From Rhodococcoides trifolii (GTDB taxonomy: Bacteria > Actinomycetota > Actinomycetes > Mycobacteriales > Mycobacteriaceae), in NCBI RefSeq assembly GCF_014635345.1, contig NZ_BMCU01000005.1, positions 353,455 to 417,454 on the forward strand: DNA of 64,000 nt, written 5' to 3'. Below are positions 51,326-59,010 of the stretch, one piece after another. The notes beneath the pieces are model-generated. The model made no database searches, was not told where the DNA came from, and worked only from the letters and a program-made list of their open reading frames with translations. The number at the start of each line of letters is the position of its first letter. Position 1 is the first letter of the stretch. The position numbers and the translations under genes are program-made.

Positions 51326-52597
51326 TCAGTTCGGGGTCGGCACGTCGATGCCCTGTTCGGCCAACGCATCGATCCGATCCTCCGTCGTGTCCTCGGCGAG
51401 TTTGCGCCACTGAAGAAGCGAGTCGTCGGGCCGGTACAGCTTCTCCGGCGGTGCGTCGGTCACCTCGACCATCCACTTGTCCTGGCTCGAGAACTGGCCG
51501 TGGAACAGCCAACGGACCGCTCCGAGGTACTTGAAGTAGAAGGGAATGGTCTTGAACCCCTTCTGGAAATCCGCCATCACTCCCACGTAGAGGTGGTTGT
51601 CCTCATCGACCGGGACGTAGAACTCGTAGTGAATGAAGGTGGGGTAGGCGATACGCAGAACGCCCGGCATACTCACCGACGCGAAACCTGGGAAGTTTTG
51701 TGCCGCAATCACTTCGTTCACCTCGCGGTGTGAACCGGTGTTGCCGATGTTCGTGGTGGTCTTCGGCGGATTGCTCTTGTACCAAGCCTTGCCGGTCCAC
51801 TTGCCGAGACCCGGGAAGTCCGCATCCCAGAACTGCTCGAGCTGAACTCGGTAGATCCAGCGGCCTCGCTTGACAATCTTGGTGGTGTTCCACACCGGCA
51901 TGGCCTTGAACAGACGCCACAGCGCCGTGCGGTGCAGGTACTTCGCATGACCCTCGTCGTAACCGTTCTCGCAAGCGAAGCGCCAGTTACCTTCTCGGGG
52001 CATGATCCGCGAGCCGATGACGGCAGCGTTGCTGACGAGTTCCTCGGGAAGCTGCTCGTCGATAGGGTGCGGCTCTTCTCCGTCGCCGACGAATATCCAC
52101 ACCATTCCCAGTCGTTCCTCGACATGGTAGGTCGGTTGGGTGACCTTGCCGCAGATCGGAGATTTGGGTCCATCGGTGATCGCGGCCTTGAGGTCGCCGG
52201 TCTCGAGGTCGAAGGTCCAGCCGTGGTAGACGCACGAGATCGTGCCGGGGAATTGCTTGTTCCCGTAGCTCAGCGGTACTCCACGGTGGGGGCACCGGTT
52301 GGCCATACCGCGAACGAGACCGCGGTCGCGGATGACGAAGATGTCTTCACCGAGCAGTTTGACCCGCACGGGACGTTCGCCGACCTTCGACGAGAACATC
52401 ACGGGGTACCAGTAGCCCCGGAAGCCGGCTCCCGCTGCCTGGTAAAGGGGCCAACTCGACCAGTCCTGCCTTCCGGGCAGGTTGCCTTCCTTCTTTTTCT
52501 GGGCCGGCGTCCTCACTCTGTCCGCTTCTTTCGGCGGTGTCGCGACGGTAGGACGCGATACCGTCGACGCCGCGCGGGGTTCCAGCGTCTCGCTCAT
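51326..52597 (-). CDS. Rieske non-heme iron oxygenase, large subunit (carbazole-dioxygenase/KshA-like group)
   Basis: 423 aa from ATG 52597. Rieske centre: CPHRGVPLSYG, then CVYHGWTFD (Cys-X-His, Cys-X2-His; about residues 103-125). Mononuclear iron: ENGYDEGHAKYLHR with Asp/His/His (about 210), third carboxylate further on. Alignment by eye of RIAYPTFIHYEFYVPVDEDN and the N-terminal GFRGYWYPVMFS to carbazole 1,9a-dioxygenase CarAa suggests the same subgroup, which lacks a beta subunit. It hydroxylates a ring using electrons from the divergent reductase (52852) and ferredoxin (53876). Substrate unknown. Confidence 0.93.
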   Translation of the reverse strand: MSETLEPRAASTVSRPTVATPPKEADRVRTPAQKKKEGNLPGRQDWSSWPLYQAAGAGFRGYWYPVMFSSKVGERPVRVKLLGEDIFVIRDRGLVRGMANRCPHRGVPLSYGNKQFPGTISCVYHGWTFDLETGDLKAAITDGPKSPICGKVTQPTYHVEERLGMVWIFVGDGEEPHPIDEQLPEELVSNAAVIGSRIMPREGNWRFACENGYDEGHAKYLHRTALWRLFKAMPVWNTTKIVKRGRWIYRVQLEQFWDADFPGLGKWTGKAWYKSNPPKTTTNIGNTGSHREVNEVIAAQNFPGFASVSMPGVLRIAYPTFIHYEFYVPVDEDNHLYVGVMADFQKGFKTIPFYFKYLGAVRWLFHGQFSSQDKWMVEVTDAPPEKLYRPDDSLLQWRKLAEDTTEDRIDALAEQGIDVPTPN

Positions 52598-52769
52598 ATG
52601 TGCTCTCCAGGTGCAGTTCACTCGTGATTGGGAAGCGGTCGATTTCTCGATCGATCGCTCCGAGTGGGCACAGCACATCACTGGGCTGTGGACATCACAA
52701 TCGAAGCGGTCCGCCTACCGGAATTCGTCTGCGCGCCCCGCTTCACCGGTGGCACAACACCTCACGGTT

Positions 52770-52780
52770 CCGCTCAGCGG
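52770..52780. promoter_or_regulatory. CCGC-TCA-GCGG inverted repeat in the Rieske/reductase divergent region
   Basis: Perfect 4-bp arms with a 3-bp spacer inside GGTTCCGCTCAGCGGTCC, in the 254-bp region between the divergent Rieske oxygenase (start 52597) and reductase (start 52852). The size is suitable for IclR-type binding. Short arms in GC-rich DNA, so chance is possible. Confidence 0.4.
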
Positions 52781-52816
52781 TCCAATCCACGTGATGTATC
52801 CGACGGTGCTGCCTAC

Positions 52817-52829
52817 TGTCCCTAGGACA
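52817..52829. promoter_or_regulatory. TGTCC-CTA-GGACA inverted repeat upstream of the reductase gene
   Basis: Perfect 5-bp arms with a 3-bp spacer, 22 bp before the reductase start (52852) and just upstream of its GAAGGAG ribosome site. A candidate operator or core-promoter overlap for the reductase/ferredoxin unit. Confidence 0.4.
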
Positions 52830-52851
52830 CAACGAACTCGAAGGAGAAGCG

Positions 52852-53847
52852 ATGACCATGCAGCCCTCGGTCGTCACGACCGACGTCGCCATCGTCGGTG
52901 CTGGCCCGACCGGACTCTACGGCGCGTACTACGCCGGCTTTCGCGGGCTGGAGACCGTAGTCATCGATGCTCTCCCCCAAGCAGGGGGGCAGGTGATGGC
53001 TCTGTACCCGGAGAAACAGATTCGAGACGTGGCCGCGCTGCCGTCGATACGGGGTCGGGACTTCGTAGCCAACTTGGTGGAACAAGCTGGTGCGTTCTCT
53101 CCGACCTACCTGCTCGGTAAACAGACGGTCGAGCTGACTCATGAGGACGGCCTGCCAGTCCTGACACTCGACGACGGCACGATCGTTCGTGCCGGAGCCG
53201 TGGTGTTGACGGCCGGCATAGGCACCCCGACGCCACGAGCGATCGAGACCGGCACCGAGTGGCTCGGATCTGCGCTCTCCTACTTCGTCATCGATCCCAC
53301 CGTCCATGCCGACCAGGATGTCGTCATCGTCGGTGGTGGCGACTCCGCGCTCGATTGGGCAGACGCTCTGGCGTCGATTGCACGATCGGTCACATTGGTC
53401 CACAGACGAGCCACATTTCGAGGTCATGCCGCGACTCTCGAACGCGTCCGTTCGGGCAAGGTCGCCATCCACACCGACACGGAGGTCCTTTCTCTCATAG
53501 GCGATCTGGAGTCCGGGTCACTGTCGAAGGTGGCGCTTCGGGCCAAGAGCGGCGAGGAAACCGTCGTCGCTGCCGATCATGTGATCGCTGCACTCGGCTT
53601 CATCAGCAACCTCGGCCCCATCCGCGACTGGAACCTCGAACTGCGAGGTCGGTCCATTGCCGTCGACCGTTCGGGTCGAACCAATCTGCCGCGCGTCTAC
53701 GCCGCCGGTGACGTGACCGACTACGACGGAAAGGTCAAGCTCATGTCGGTCGGATTCGGCGAGGTTGCGACCGCGATGAATCATGTTGCGGTCGACCTCG
53801 ACCCCGACCTCGTGCTCTTCCCGGGACATTCGACCGACGGCGCTTGA
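52852..53847 (+). CDS. FAD-dependent ferredoxin-NAD(P)+ reductase (thioredoxin-reductase-like fold)
   Basis: 331 aa; GAAGGAG precedes ATG 52852. FAD motif AIVGAGPTGLYGAYYAGFRG (about 13-32), then ALPQAGGQVMALYPEKQIRDV, typical of the TrxR-like ferredoxin-NADP reductases. The NADPH motif is IVGGGDSALDWADALA (about 160) and the C-terminal FAD segment RVYAAGDVTDYDGKVKLMSVGFGE. It lacks the CxxC of thioredoxin reductase. With the ferredoxin gene 28 bp downstream, it forms the electron chain of the Rieske oxygenase. Confidence 0.93.
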   Translation: MTMQPSVVTTDVAIVGAGPTGLYGAYYAGFRGLETVVIDALPQAGGQVMALYPEKQIRDVAALPSIRGRDFVANLVEQAGAFSPTYLLGKQTVELTHEDGLPVLTLDDGTIVRAGAVVLTAGIGTPTPRAIETGTEWLGSALSYFVIDPTVHADQDVVIVGGGDSALDWADALASIARSVTLVHRRATFRGHAATLERVRSGKVAIHTDTEVLSLIGDLESGSLSKVALRAKSGEETVVAADHVIAALGFISNLGPIRDWNLELRGRSIAVDRSGRTNLPRVYAAGDVTDYDGKVKLMSVGFGEVATAMNHVAVDLDPDLVLFPGHSTDGA

Positions 53848-53875
53848 GCGCCCCACCACCACAGGAGAAACAACC

Positions 53876-54211
53876 ATGTCTTACGTCATCGGAATCAACT
53901 GCATCGATCAGCTCGATCGGTCGTGCATCGAAGTGTGCCCCGTCGATTGCATCTACATCGGCGACCGCCGCAGTTACATCAACCCCAACGAGTGCATCGA
54001 CTGCGGGGCTTGCGAAGTGGAATGCCCGGTGGATGCCGTCTTCGTGGACCGGAAAGCGCGCAAGGACCCCGAACTCGCGGAATTCGTCACAGATTCCATC
54101 GCCTTCTTCAACGAGCCGTTGCCAGGGAGAAGCGAACCGATCGGCGATCCAGGTGGGTTTCAGAAATTGGGACCGTTGGGTGTCGACACCGAGTTCACGG
54201 CGAATCACTGA
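53876..54211 (+). CDS. Ferredoxin, seven-iron ([3Fe-4S][4Fe-4S]) type
   Basis: 111 aa from ATG 53876; AGGAG precedes it. Two clusters of cysteines: CIDQLDRSCIEVCPVDCIYI and NECIDCGACEVECPVDAV, the FdxA-like 7Fe pattern, followed by a long C-terminal tail typical of actinobacterial FdxA. Rieske oxygenases are usually paired with [2Fe-2S] ferredoxins; actinobacterial systems can use 3Fe-4S or 7Fe types instead. It closes the plus-strand pair and stops 4 bp from the convergent TetR gene. Confidence 0.93.
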   Translation: MSYVIGINCIDQLDRSCIEVCPVDCIYIGDRRSYINPNECIDCGACEVECPVDAVFVDRKARKDPELAEFVTDSIAFFNEPLPGRSEPIGDPGGFQKLGPLGVDTEFTANH

Positions 54212-54215
54212 TCGA

Positions 54216-54797
54216 TCAGTTCGTCGCCATCCGTCTGAGGACCTCTCGCAGCTGCTCGAGCAGCTGCGAGGTTCGGTCGTCGTCGGAGAACACCATATGC
54301 TGCAAGACCAGTCCGTCCAGCACGGAGAACACCAGTTCGGAGACACTGCCGTCCGGGTCGGGCACACCTGCGTTGTCGAGCGTGTGTCGGACTTGAGCCG
54401 CATATCGCCGATACAGTCCCCGCACATTCTCGATCGGTAGATTACCGCGGACCGCCTGCGTGGTCTCGTCGTATTGAAGCAACTGACGTTTACGCGAATT
54501 ATTTAGTGTAGAAACAAGATTGGAGGCAAACTCGTCGATCGAGTCCGCTTTCAACCCGACATCGTCCGAATCCTGTTCCGCCGCTCGACGAAACGCTTCG
54601 ATCAGCAGCTGCTCCCGCGTGCCGAAATGGTGCCGGACCAGTCCGTGCGCCATGCCGACGCGGGCCGCCACTGCCCGGTAGGTGACAGCCTGGACACCCG
54701 TCTCGCCGGCTATGTCGATGGCCGCGTCCAGCAATCGATCCCGGGTGGACTGGTCGGAGTCGTGCTCCGTCGAGTCGTCGGCAGCGTTCATATGCAC
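54216..54797 (-). CDS. TetR family transcriptional regulator
   Basis: 193 aa from ATG 54797 or 54791. HTH at about residues 18-66: TRDRLLDAAIDIAGETGVQA, VGMAHGLVRHHFGTREQLLIEA. C-terminal domain resembles the TetR_C_6 group (LVSTLNNSRKRQLLQYDET, SELVFSVLDGLVLQHMVFSDD). Its start is 29 bp after the aldehyde dehydrogenase stop on the same strand, so it is probably the terminal gene of the amine operon and its regulator. Confidence 0.9.
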   Translation of the reverse strand: MHMNAADDSTEHDSDQSTRDRLLDAAIDIAGETGVQAVTYRAVAARVGMAHGLVRHHFGTREQLLIEAFRRAAEQDSDDVGLKADSIDEFASNLVSTLNNSRKRQLLQYDETTQAVRGNLPIENVRGLYRRYAAQVRHTLDNAGVPDPDGSVSELVFSVLDGLVLQHMVFSDDDRTSQLLEQLREVLRRMATN

Positions 54798-54826
54798 AGC
54801 AAATCACGCCACCGACGACCCCGTCG

Positions 54827-56350
54827 CTACTGCCCGGCCAATCCCCATAGCGGTGGTCGATCGATGCCGAGATCGATGTTGACCGACTTGATGGCGGTGT
54901 ACTCGCGGAGCGTCTCGAACGACAGCTCACGTCCGAATCCGCTGTCACCCCGGCCGCCCATGGGCATCCCGGGCGGAAGATCGAACCATCGGTTCACCCA
55001 TACGATTCCCGCGTCCAGCCGATCTGCGAACTGGTGGGCGCGGCGCAGATTCTGTGTCCAGACTCCCGCCGCCAAGCCGTACGGTGATGCGTTCGCGCGG
55101 GCGATTGCTTCCTCGTCGGTTCGGTAACGTTCCGCGACGGTGACCGGACCGAAGACTTCGGTCCGCACGATCGTCGCCCGGCCCTCGGGGTCTGCAAGCA
55201 GCACCGGACGATGATAGAAACCGCCGCGCAGCGCGTCGTCGAGATCGAGAGGCTCGTCTCCCACGACAACCGAGACACCCTCTGCGCGCGCCCGTTCGAC
55301 GTGTGCGCTGACCAGTTCGAGTTGACGACTCGACACCAGCGGCCCCATTTCGCTGCTTGGATCCGTTGCGTCGCCGACCTTGATCTTTCGGGCCACTGCA
55401 GCGAACCGCTCGACGAATTCGTCGTGAATGTCCTCGTGCAGAAGCAGACGCGACGCTGCGATGCACGCCTGTCCGTTGGCAAGATAGATCCCCATGAGTG
55501 CGTCTTGGACGGCGAGGTCGAGGTCTGCGTCGGCAGCGACGATCATCGGCCCCTTACCGCCGAGTTCCATCAAACTCGGCCGCAGCGTGCGCGCCGCAGA
55601 ACCGAGAATTGCCCGTGCTGTTTCCGGACCGCCCGTGAACGTTATCTTGGCGACGTCGGGGTGCGAGACCAGGGCCGCACCGGTCTCGGGGCCGAGACCG
55701 GTGACGATGTTCAACACACCGGCAGGTACGAGGTCTTCGATCAACCGAGTGAACTCGAGAATGCTCGCAGACGCGTACTCCGAGGGCTTGACGACCACGG
55801 TGTTGCCGGCCGCCAGGGCGGGTGCCACCTTGTTGGCGAACGTGATCAACGGTGAGTTCCACGAGATGATGGCCGCGACCACGCCGAGGGGTTCACGCTT
55901 GGTGTACAGCAGGGTATCGGGGTTCGACAACGGAATCTGCTCGCCGTTGAAGGCGCGGATCACGCCGGCGTAGAACCTGAAAATCGCGGTGACCGTCGGG
56001 ATGTCGGCGATACCCGCTTCGCGGACCGGTCGGCCGTTCTCGGTCGCCAACAGGGCACCGAAACGTGCGCCGTCGGCTTCGAATCGGTCCGCGATCGACA
56101 GCAATACCGCCTGCCGCTGCTCCTGCGTCGTCCTGCGCCACTGGCCGAAGGCACGAACGGCCGCGGCCACGGCAGACTCCGCGTCGCCGGCCGTGCCCTG
56201 CGGCAGGACCGCCCAGGCACTGCCGACACTGGGGTCGACCGCGTCGAAGGTGCTTCGGGCGCTCACCCAGTCGCCACCGATGAACTGTTGGTACTCCCCA
56301 CTGGGGACGAAAGCCGCGCGTGCGGTTTTCGACGAAAGTATCGACGACAT
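54827..56350 (-). CDS. NAD-dependent aldehyde dehydrogenase of the amine operon
   Basis: 507 aa; AGAAGGAGAACA precedes ATG 56350. Motifs: IISWNSPLITFANKVAPALAAGN (about 162-184), MELGGKGPMIVAADAD with catalytic Glu (about 263), LANGQACIAASRLLLH with catalytic Cys (about 297), EVFGPVTVAERY, and MGGRGDSGFGRELS. It would oxidise the aldehyde made by the copper amine oxidase to the acid. Follows the transporter-hydratase fusion gene by 79 bp. Confidence 0.93.
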   Translation of the reverse strand: MSSILSSKTARAAFVPSGEYQQFIGGDWVSARSTFDAVDPSVGSAWAVLPQGTAGDAESAVAAAVRAFGQWRRTTQEQRQAVLLSIADRFEADGARFGALLATENGRPVREAGIADIPTVTAIFRFYAGVIRAFNGEQIPLSNPDTLLYTKREPLGVVAAIISWNSPLITFANKVAPALAAGNTVVVKPSEYASASILEFTRLIEDLVPAGVLNIVTGLGPETGAALVSHPDVAKITFTGGPETARAILGSAARTLRPSLMELGGKGPMIVAADADLDLAVQDALMGIYLANGQACIAASRLLLHEDIHDEFVERFAAVARKIKVGDATDPSSEMGPLVSSRQLELVSAHVERARAEGVSVVVGDEPLDLDDALRGGFYHRPVLLADPEGRATIVRTEVFGPVTVAERYRTDEEAIARANASPYGLAAGVWTQNLRRAHQFADRLDAGIVWVNRWFDLPPGMPMGGRGDSGFGRELSFETLREYTAIKSVNIDLGIDRPPLWGLAGQ

Positions 56351-56429
56351 TGTTCTCCTTCTGACGTGATGCGTTGACGGCGCAGCCCGATTCCGACATG
56401 CGATACGTGGACGAGGTTGTCCCGGTTTA

Positions 56430-58520
56430 CTACTGGAAAGAAGCGCTCACCGATCCGAGACCGGTCAGGGTGGCCGTGACCGACTGTCCTGCTGCGACCT
56501 CCCGCATCGGCCCCAGGGCCCCGGACAGAACGACCTGCCCAGCACGTAATGGTCGACCGAGAGCACTCGCGGTCTGCGCCAGCCACACCACGGCTACGAC
56601 CGGATCGCCGAGGCAGGCAGCACCGGTGCCCTCGGACACCTGAGTTCCATCGATCGACATGGTCATCGACACCTCGGTCAGATCCAGGTCCGCGATGGGC
56701 ACTGTGCGGTTGCCGAGTACATACGCACCGGCGGACGCATTATCGGCCACAGTGTCTGCAAAACTGATGTCCCAGTTTCTGATTCGGCTGCCGCAGACCT
56801 CGAGTGCCGCGACCACGTAGTCGGTGGCTCGCCTGACGCGATCCGCGTCGAACGGCCCGTCGGCCAGATCGTCGCGCAAGACGAAGGCGATCTCGGCCTC
56901 GACGCGAGGCTGCAGTACCCGTTCGACTGCCATGACGGCATCTGCGCTGTAGGCCATGTCGTCGAACAGCATTCCGAAGTCGGGACGATCGACACCCAAT
57001 TGCGCCTGAACCGCTTTCGACGTCAAACCGATCTTCCGGCCGACTACGGTCGATCCTGAATTCAGGCGCTCGGTGTTGAGAATCTCCTGCACCGCGTATG
57101 CCGCCGTCACATCGTCACGGCCGATCAGGTCTCGGACCGGCTCGCAAGGCTCGCCGCTGGACGCTGCGTGCATCAGCCGCTCGGCGGCGGCATCGATGTT
57201 CTTCTGGCTCACAGTCACTGCTCGAGCTTCGGACACGGGGGCGTCACCGGCAACAACTGCGTCTCGCTCACCGGTCCTCGCCGACGGCCTGGTGCCGACG
57301 AGAACCAGCACCAACGCAGTCGACGCCGCGAAGGCCATCATGGACGCCACTGCGAGGGCGTCGTTGCCGAGCACACCGACGACTGGTGCAGCGGCCGCTG
57401 CGAAGGCGAATTGGACGCCGCCGATCAGGGCCGACGCCGTACCGGCGACGAACCCGTAGCCGGCCAGTGCCTGCGCCGGGGCGTTCGGTAGGACCGAACC
57501 CATCACGGCCAGTATCAGCAGCACCGGCACCGCAAACCCAGCCAACCCGCCGGTCCCGGTCGCTGACAGAATCACGAACACGACGGCCACGACAGTCCCG
57601 ATGAGCAGTGCAGAGAGCAGGACGGTTCGAGTCGGCCAGCGACGGAGCGCGACTACGTTGAGCTGCGAAGATCCGATCAGGACGACAGCGCCTGCGGCGA
57701 AAGCGATTCCGAACTGCTGGGGGGTGAGTCCGAAGCTCCCTTGTAGGACGAACGGCGAGGCAGAGATGTACGAGAACATCACCACCCGGCCCATGCCGCA
57801 CACCACCACCATCGAGACGAAGGCCCTGTCCGAGCCGAGGCGGGCGTAATTCCGCAGTACCGTGCGCGCACCGTTCTGCTGCCGTGCAGCGGGAGCCAAT
57901 GTCTCGGGCATCGCGAACACGCCCAGTGCGACAGCCGACAGTCCCAGAGCCGCAAGGATCACGAAGATGAAGCGCCACGTGGATACTTCGACGACCAGGC
58001 CACCGACCGACGGTGCCAGGATCGGTGCCACCCCCATCACCAGCATCAGTCGAGACATCATGACCGCGGCGGCGTTGCCCTGATAGAGGTCTCGGACCAC
58101 AGCCATCGCCAGGACGGCCCCGGCTGCACCTCCGAAACCCTGCACTATTCGAAGCACTCCCAGCACCTCGATACCGGGCGCGACCACGCACCCGAGTGAG
58201 GCCGCAACGTGGAGCAGCGACGCCACGATGAGTGGACGTCTCCTACCCAGTGCGTCCGACATCGGACCGATCACGAGCTGGCCGACGGCGAATCCGACCA
58301 GAGTGCCGGTCAGGGTGAACTGCACCGCCGTCTCCGATACGGCGAATTCGGTTGCGATGACGGGGAAAGCGGACAGGTACATGTCGACGGTGAACGGACC
58401 GAGCGCGGTGAGCGCACCGAGCATGACGATTAATCTCAGACGCGCCGGACCGGACGGTGCAGTCGCGGCAGACACGGAAACTGCGGTGCCGCAGTGCGTC
58501 GTTGCTGTGGGTCTACTCAC
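56430..58520 (-). CDS. In-frame fusion of a Bcr/CflA-type MFS transporter and a 2-hydroxypenta-2,4-dienoate hydratase (MhpD-like)
   Basis: About 696 aa from GTG 58520, which overlaps the upstream stop by 8 bp. Residues ~1-430 are a 12-helix MFS drug/multidrug antiporter (LGALTALGPFTVDMYLSAFP, PMSDALGRRRPLIVASLL, FGGAAGAVLAMAVVRDLYQG). After a ~25-residue linker, the last 262 residues are an MhpD/2-keto-4-pentenoate hydratase: VGRKIGLTSKAVQAQLGVD, RVEAEIAFVL with the metal Glu pair, LEVCGSRIRNWD. No stop separates them. A standalone hydratase could start at GTG 57218 or 57212, but no strong ribosome site is seen, so a true fusion is favoured. Confidence 0.85.
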   Translation of the reverse strand: MSRPTATTHCGTAVSVSAATAPSGPARLRLIVMLGALTALGPFTVDMYLSAFPVIATEFAVSETAVQFTLTGTLVGFAVGQLVIGPMSDALGRRRPLIVASLLHVAASLGCVVAPGIEVLGVLRIVQGFGGAAGAVLAMAVVRDLYQGNAAAVMMSRLMLVMGVAPILAPSVGGLVVEVSTWRFIFVILAALGLSAVALGVFAMPETLAPAARQQNGARTVLRNYARLGSDRAFVSMVVVCGMGRVVMFSYISASPFVLQGSFGLTPQQFGIAFAAGAVVLIGSSQLNVVALRRWPTRTVLLSALLIGTVVAVVFVILSATGTGGLAGFAVPVLLILAVMGSVLPNAPAQALAGYGFVAGTASALIGGVQFAFAAAAAPVVGVLGNDALAVASMMAFAASTALVLVLVGTRPSARTGERDAVVAGDAPVSEARAVTVSQKNIDAAAERLMHAASSGEPCEPVRDLIGRDDVTAAYAVQEILNTERLNSGSTVVGRKIGLTSKAVQAQLGVDRPDFGMLFDDMAYSADAVMAVERVLQPRVEAEIAFVLRDDLADGPFDADRVRRATDYVVAALEVCGSRIRNWDISFADTVADNASAGAYVLGNRTVPIADLDLTEVSMTMSIDGTQVSEGTGAACLGDPVVAVVWLAQTASALGRPLRAGQVVLSGALGPMREVAAGQSVTATLTGLGSVSASFQ

Positions 58521-59010
58521 CGCCGGAACGCTGAGCCCGCACCGCTGCGCCCACTGCCAACGCGACCTGCACGGCGGCAAACAACAGGCCGACCTGCATC
58601 AGTGCTTCGACCGCCCCTCCGCCGGAGCCGGCCATGTCCATCGACCCATGCCCCATCGCAGCGTGATCCGTCGCCGTGTCGTTCGAGTGGCCCGGCGCCG
58701 CCGACATGAGCGCCCAGTGCGCAGTGAGCATTGCAACTCCGAAACCTGCGGTCACCGTGTACTCGCGTACCCGGTGGCCGTTGCCCTTTCTGCACGTGAA
58801 CGCGACGCACAGGCCGGACAGGACGAGCATCGGAACGACCATGACGAGCATCGACGTTCCCGTCACCATTAGGAGCGCCGCATGCACCACGAGGCACATG
58901 ATCGCAACAGCGGTGAGGCAAGTGCCGACGAAATCGACTGTCCTGTGGTCGTTTTCGCGCGCATCCGGCGTGATCGAGACAGGCTCGACCGGCCCCGTGG
59001 TCAGTGACAC
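58513..59010 (-). CDS. His/Met-rich small membrane protein (DUF5134-like)
   Basis: 165 aa from GTG 59010, overlapping the amine oxidase stop by 10 bp. About four hydrophobic helices: FVGTCLTAVAIMCLVVHAALLMV, MLVMVVPMLVLSGLCVAF, VTAGFGVAMLTAHWALMSA, ALMQVGLLFAAVQVALAVGAAV. Between the last two is an exposed loop rich in His/Met/Asp: HSNDTATDHAAMGHGSMDM. That pattern suits copper binding. Next to a copper amine oxidase gene it may deliver or store copper. Function inferred from composition and position. Confidence 0.72.
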   Translation of the reverse strand: MSLTTGPVEPVSITPDARENDHRTVDFVGTCLTAVAIMCLVVHAALLMVTGTSMLVMVVPMLVLSGLCVAFTCRKGNGHRVREYTVTAGFGVAMLTAHWALMSAAPGHSNDTATDHAAMGHGSMDMAGSGGGAVEALMQVGLLFAAVQVALAVGAAVRAQRSGGE

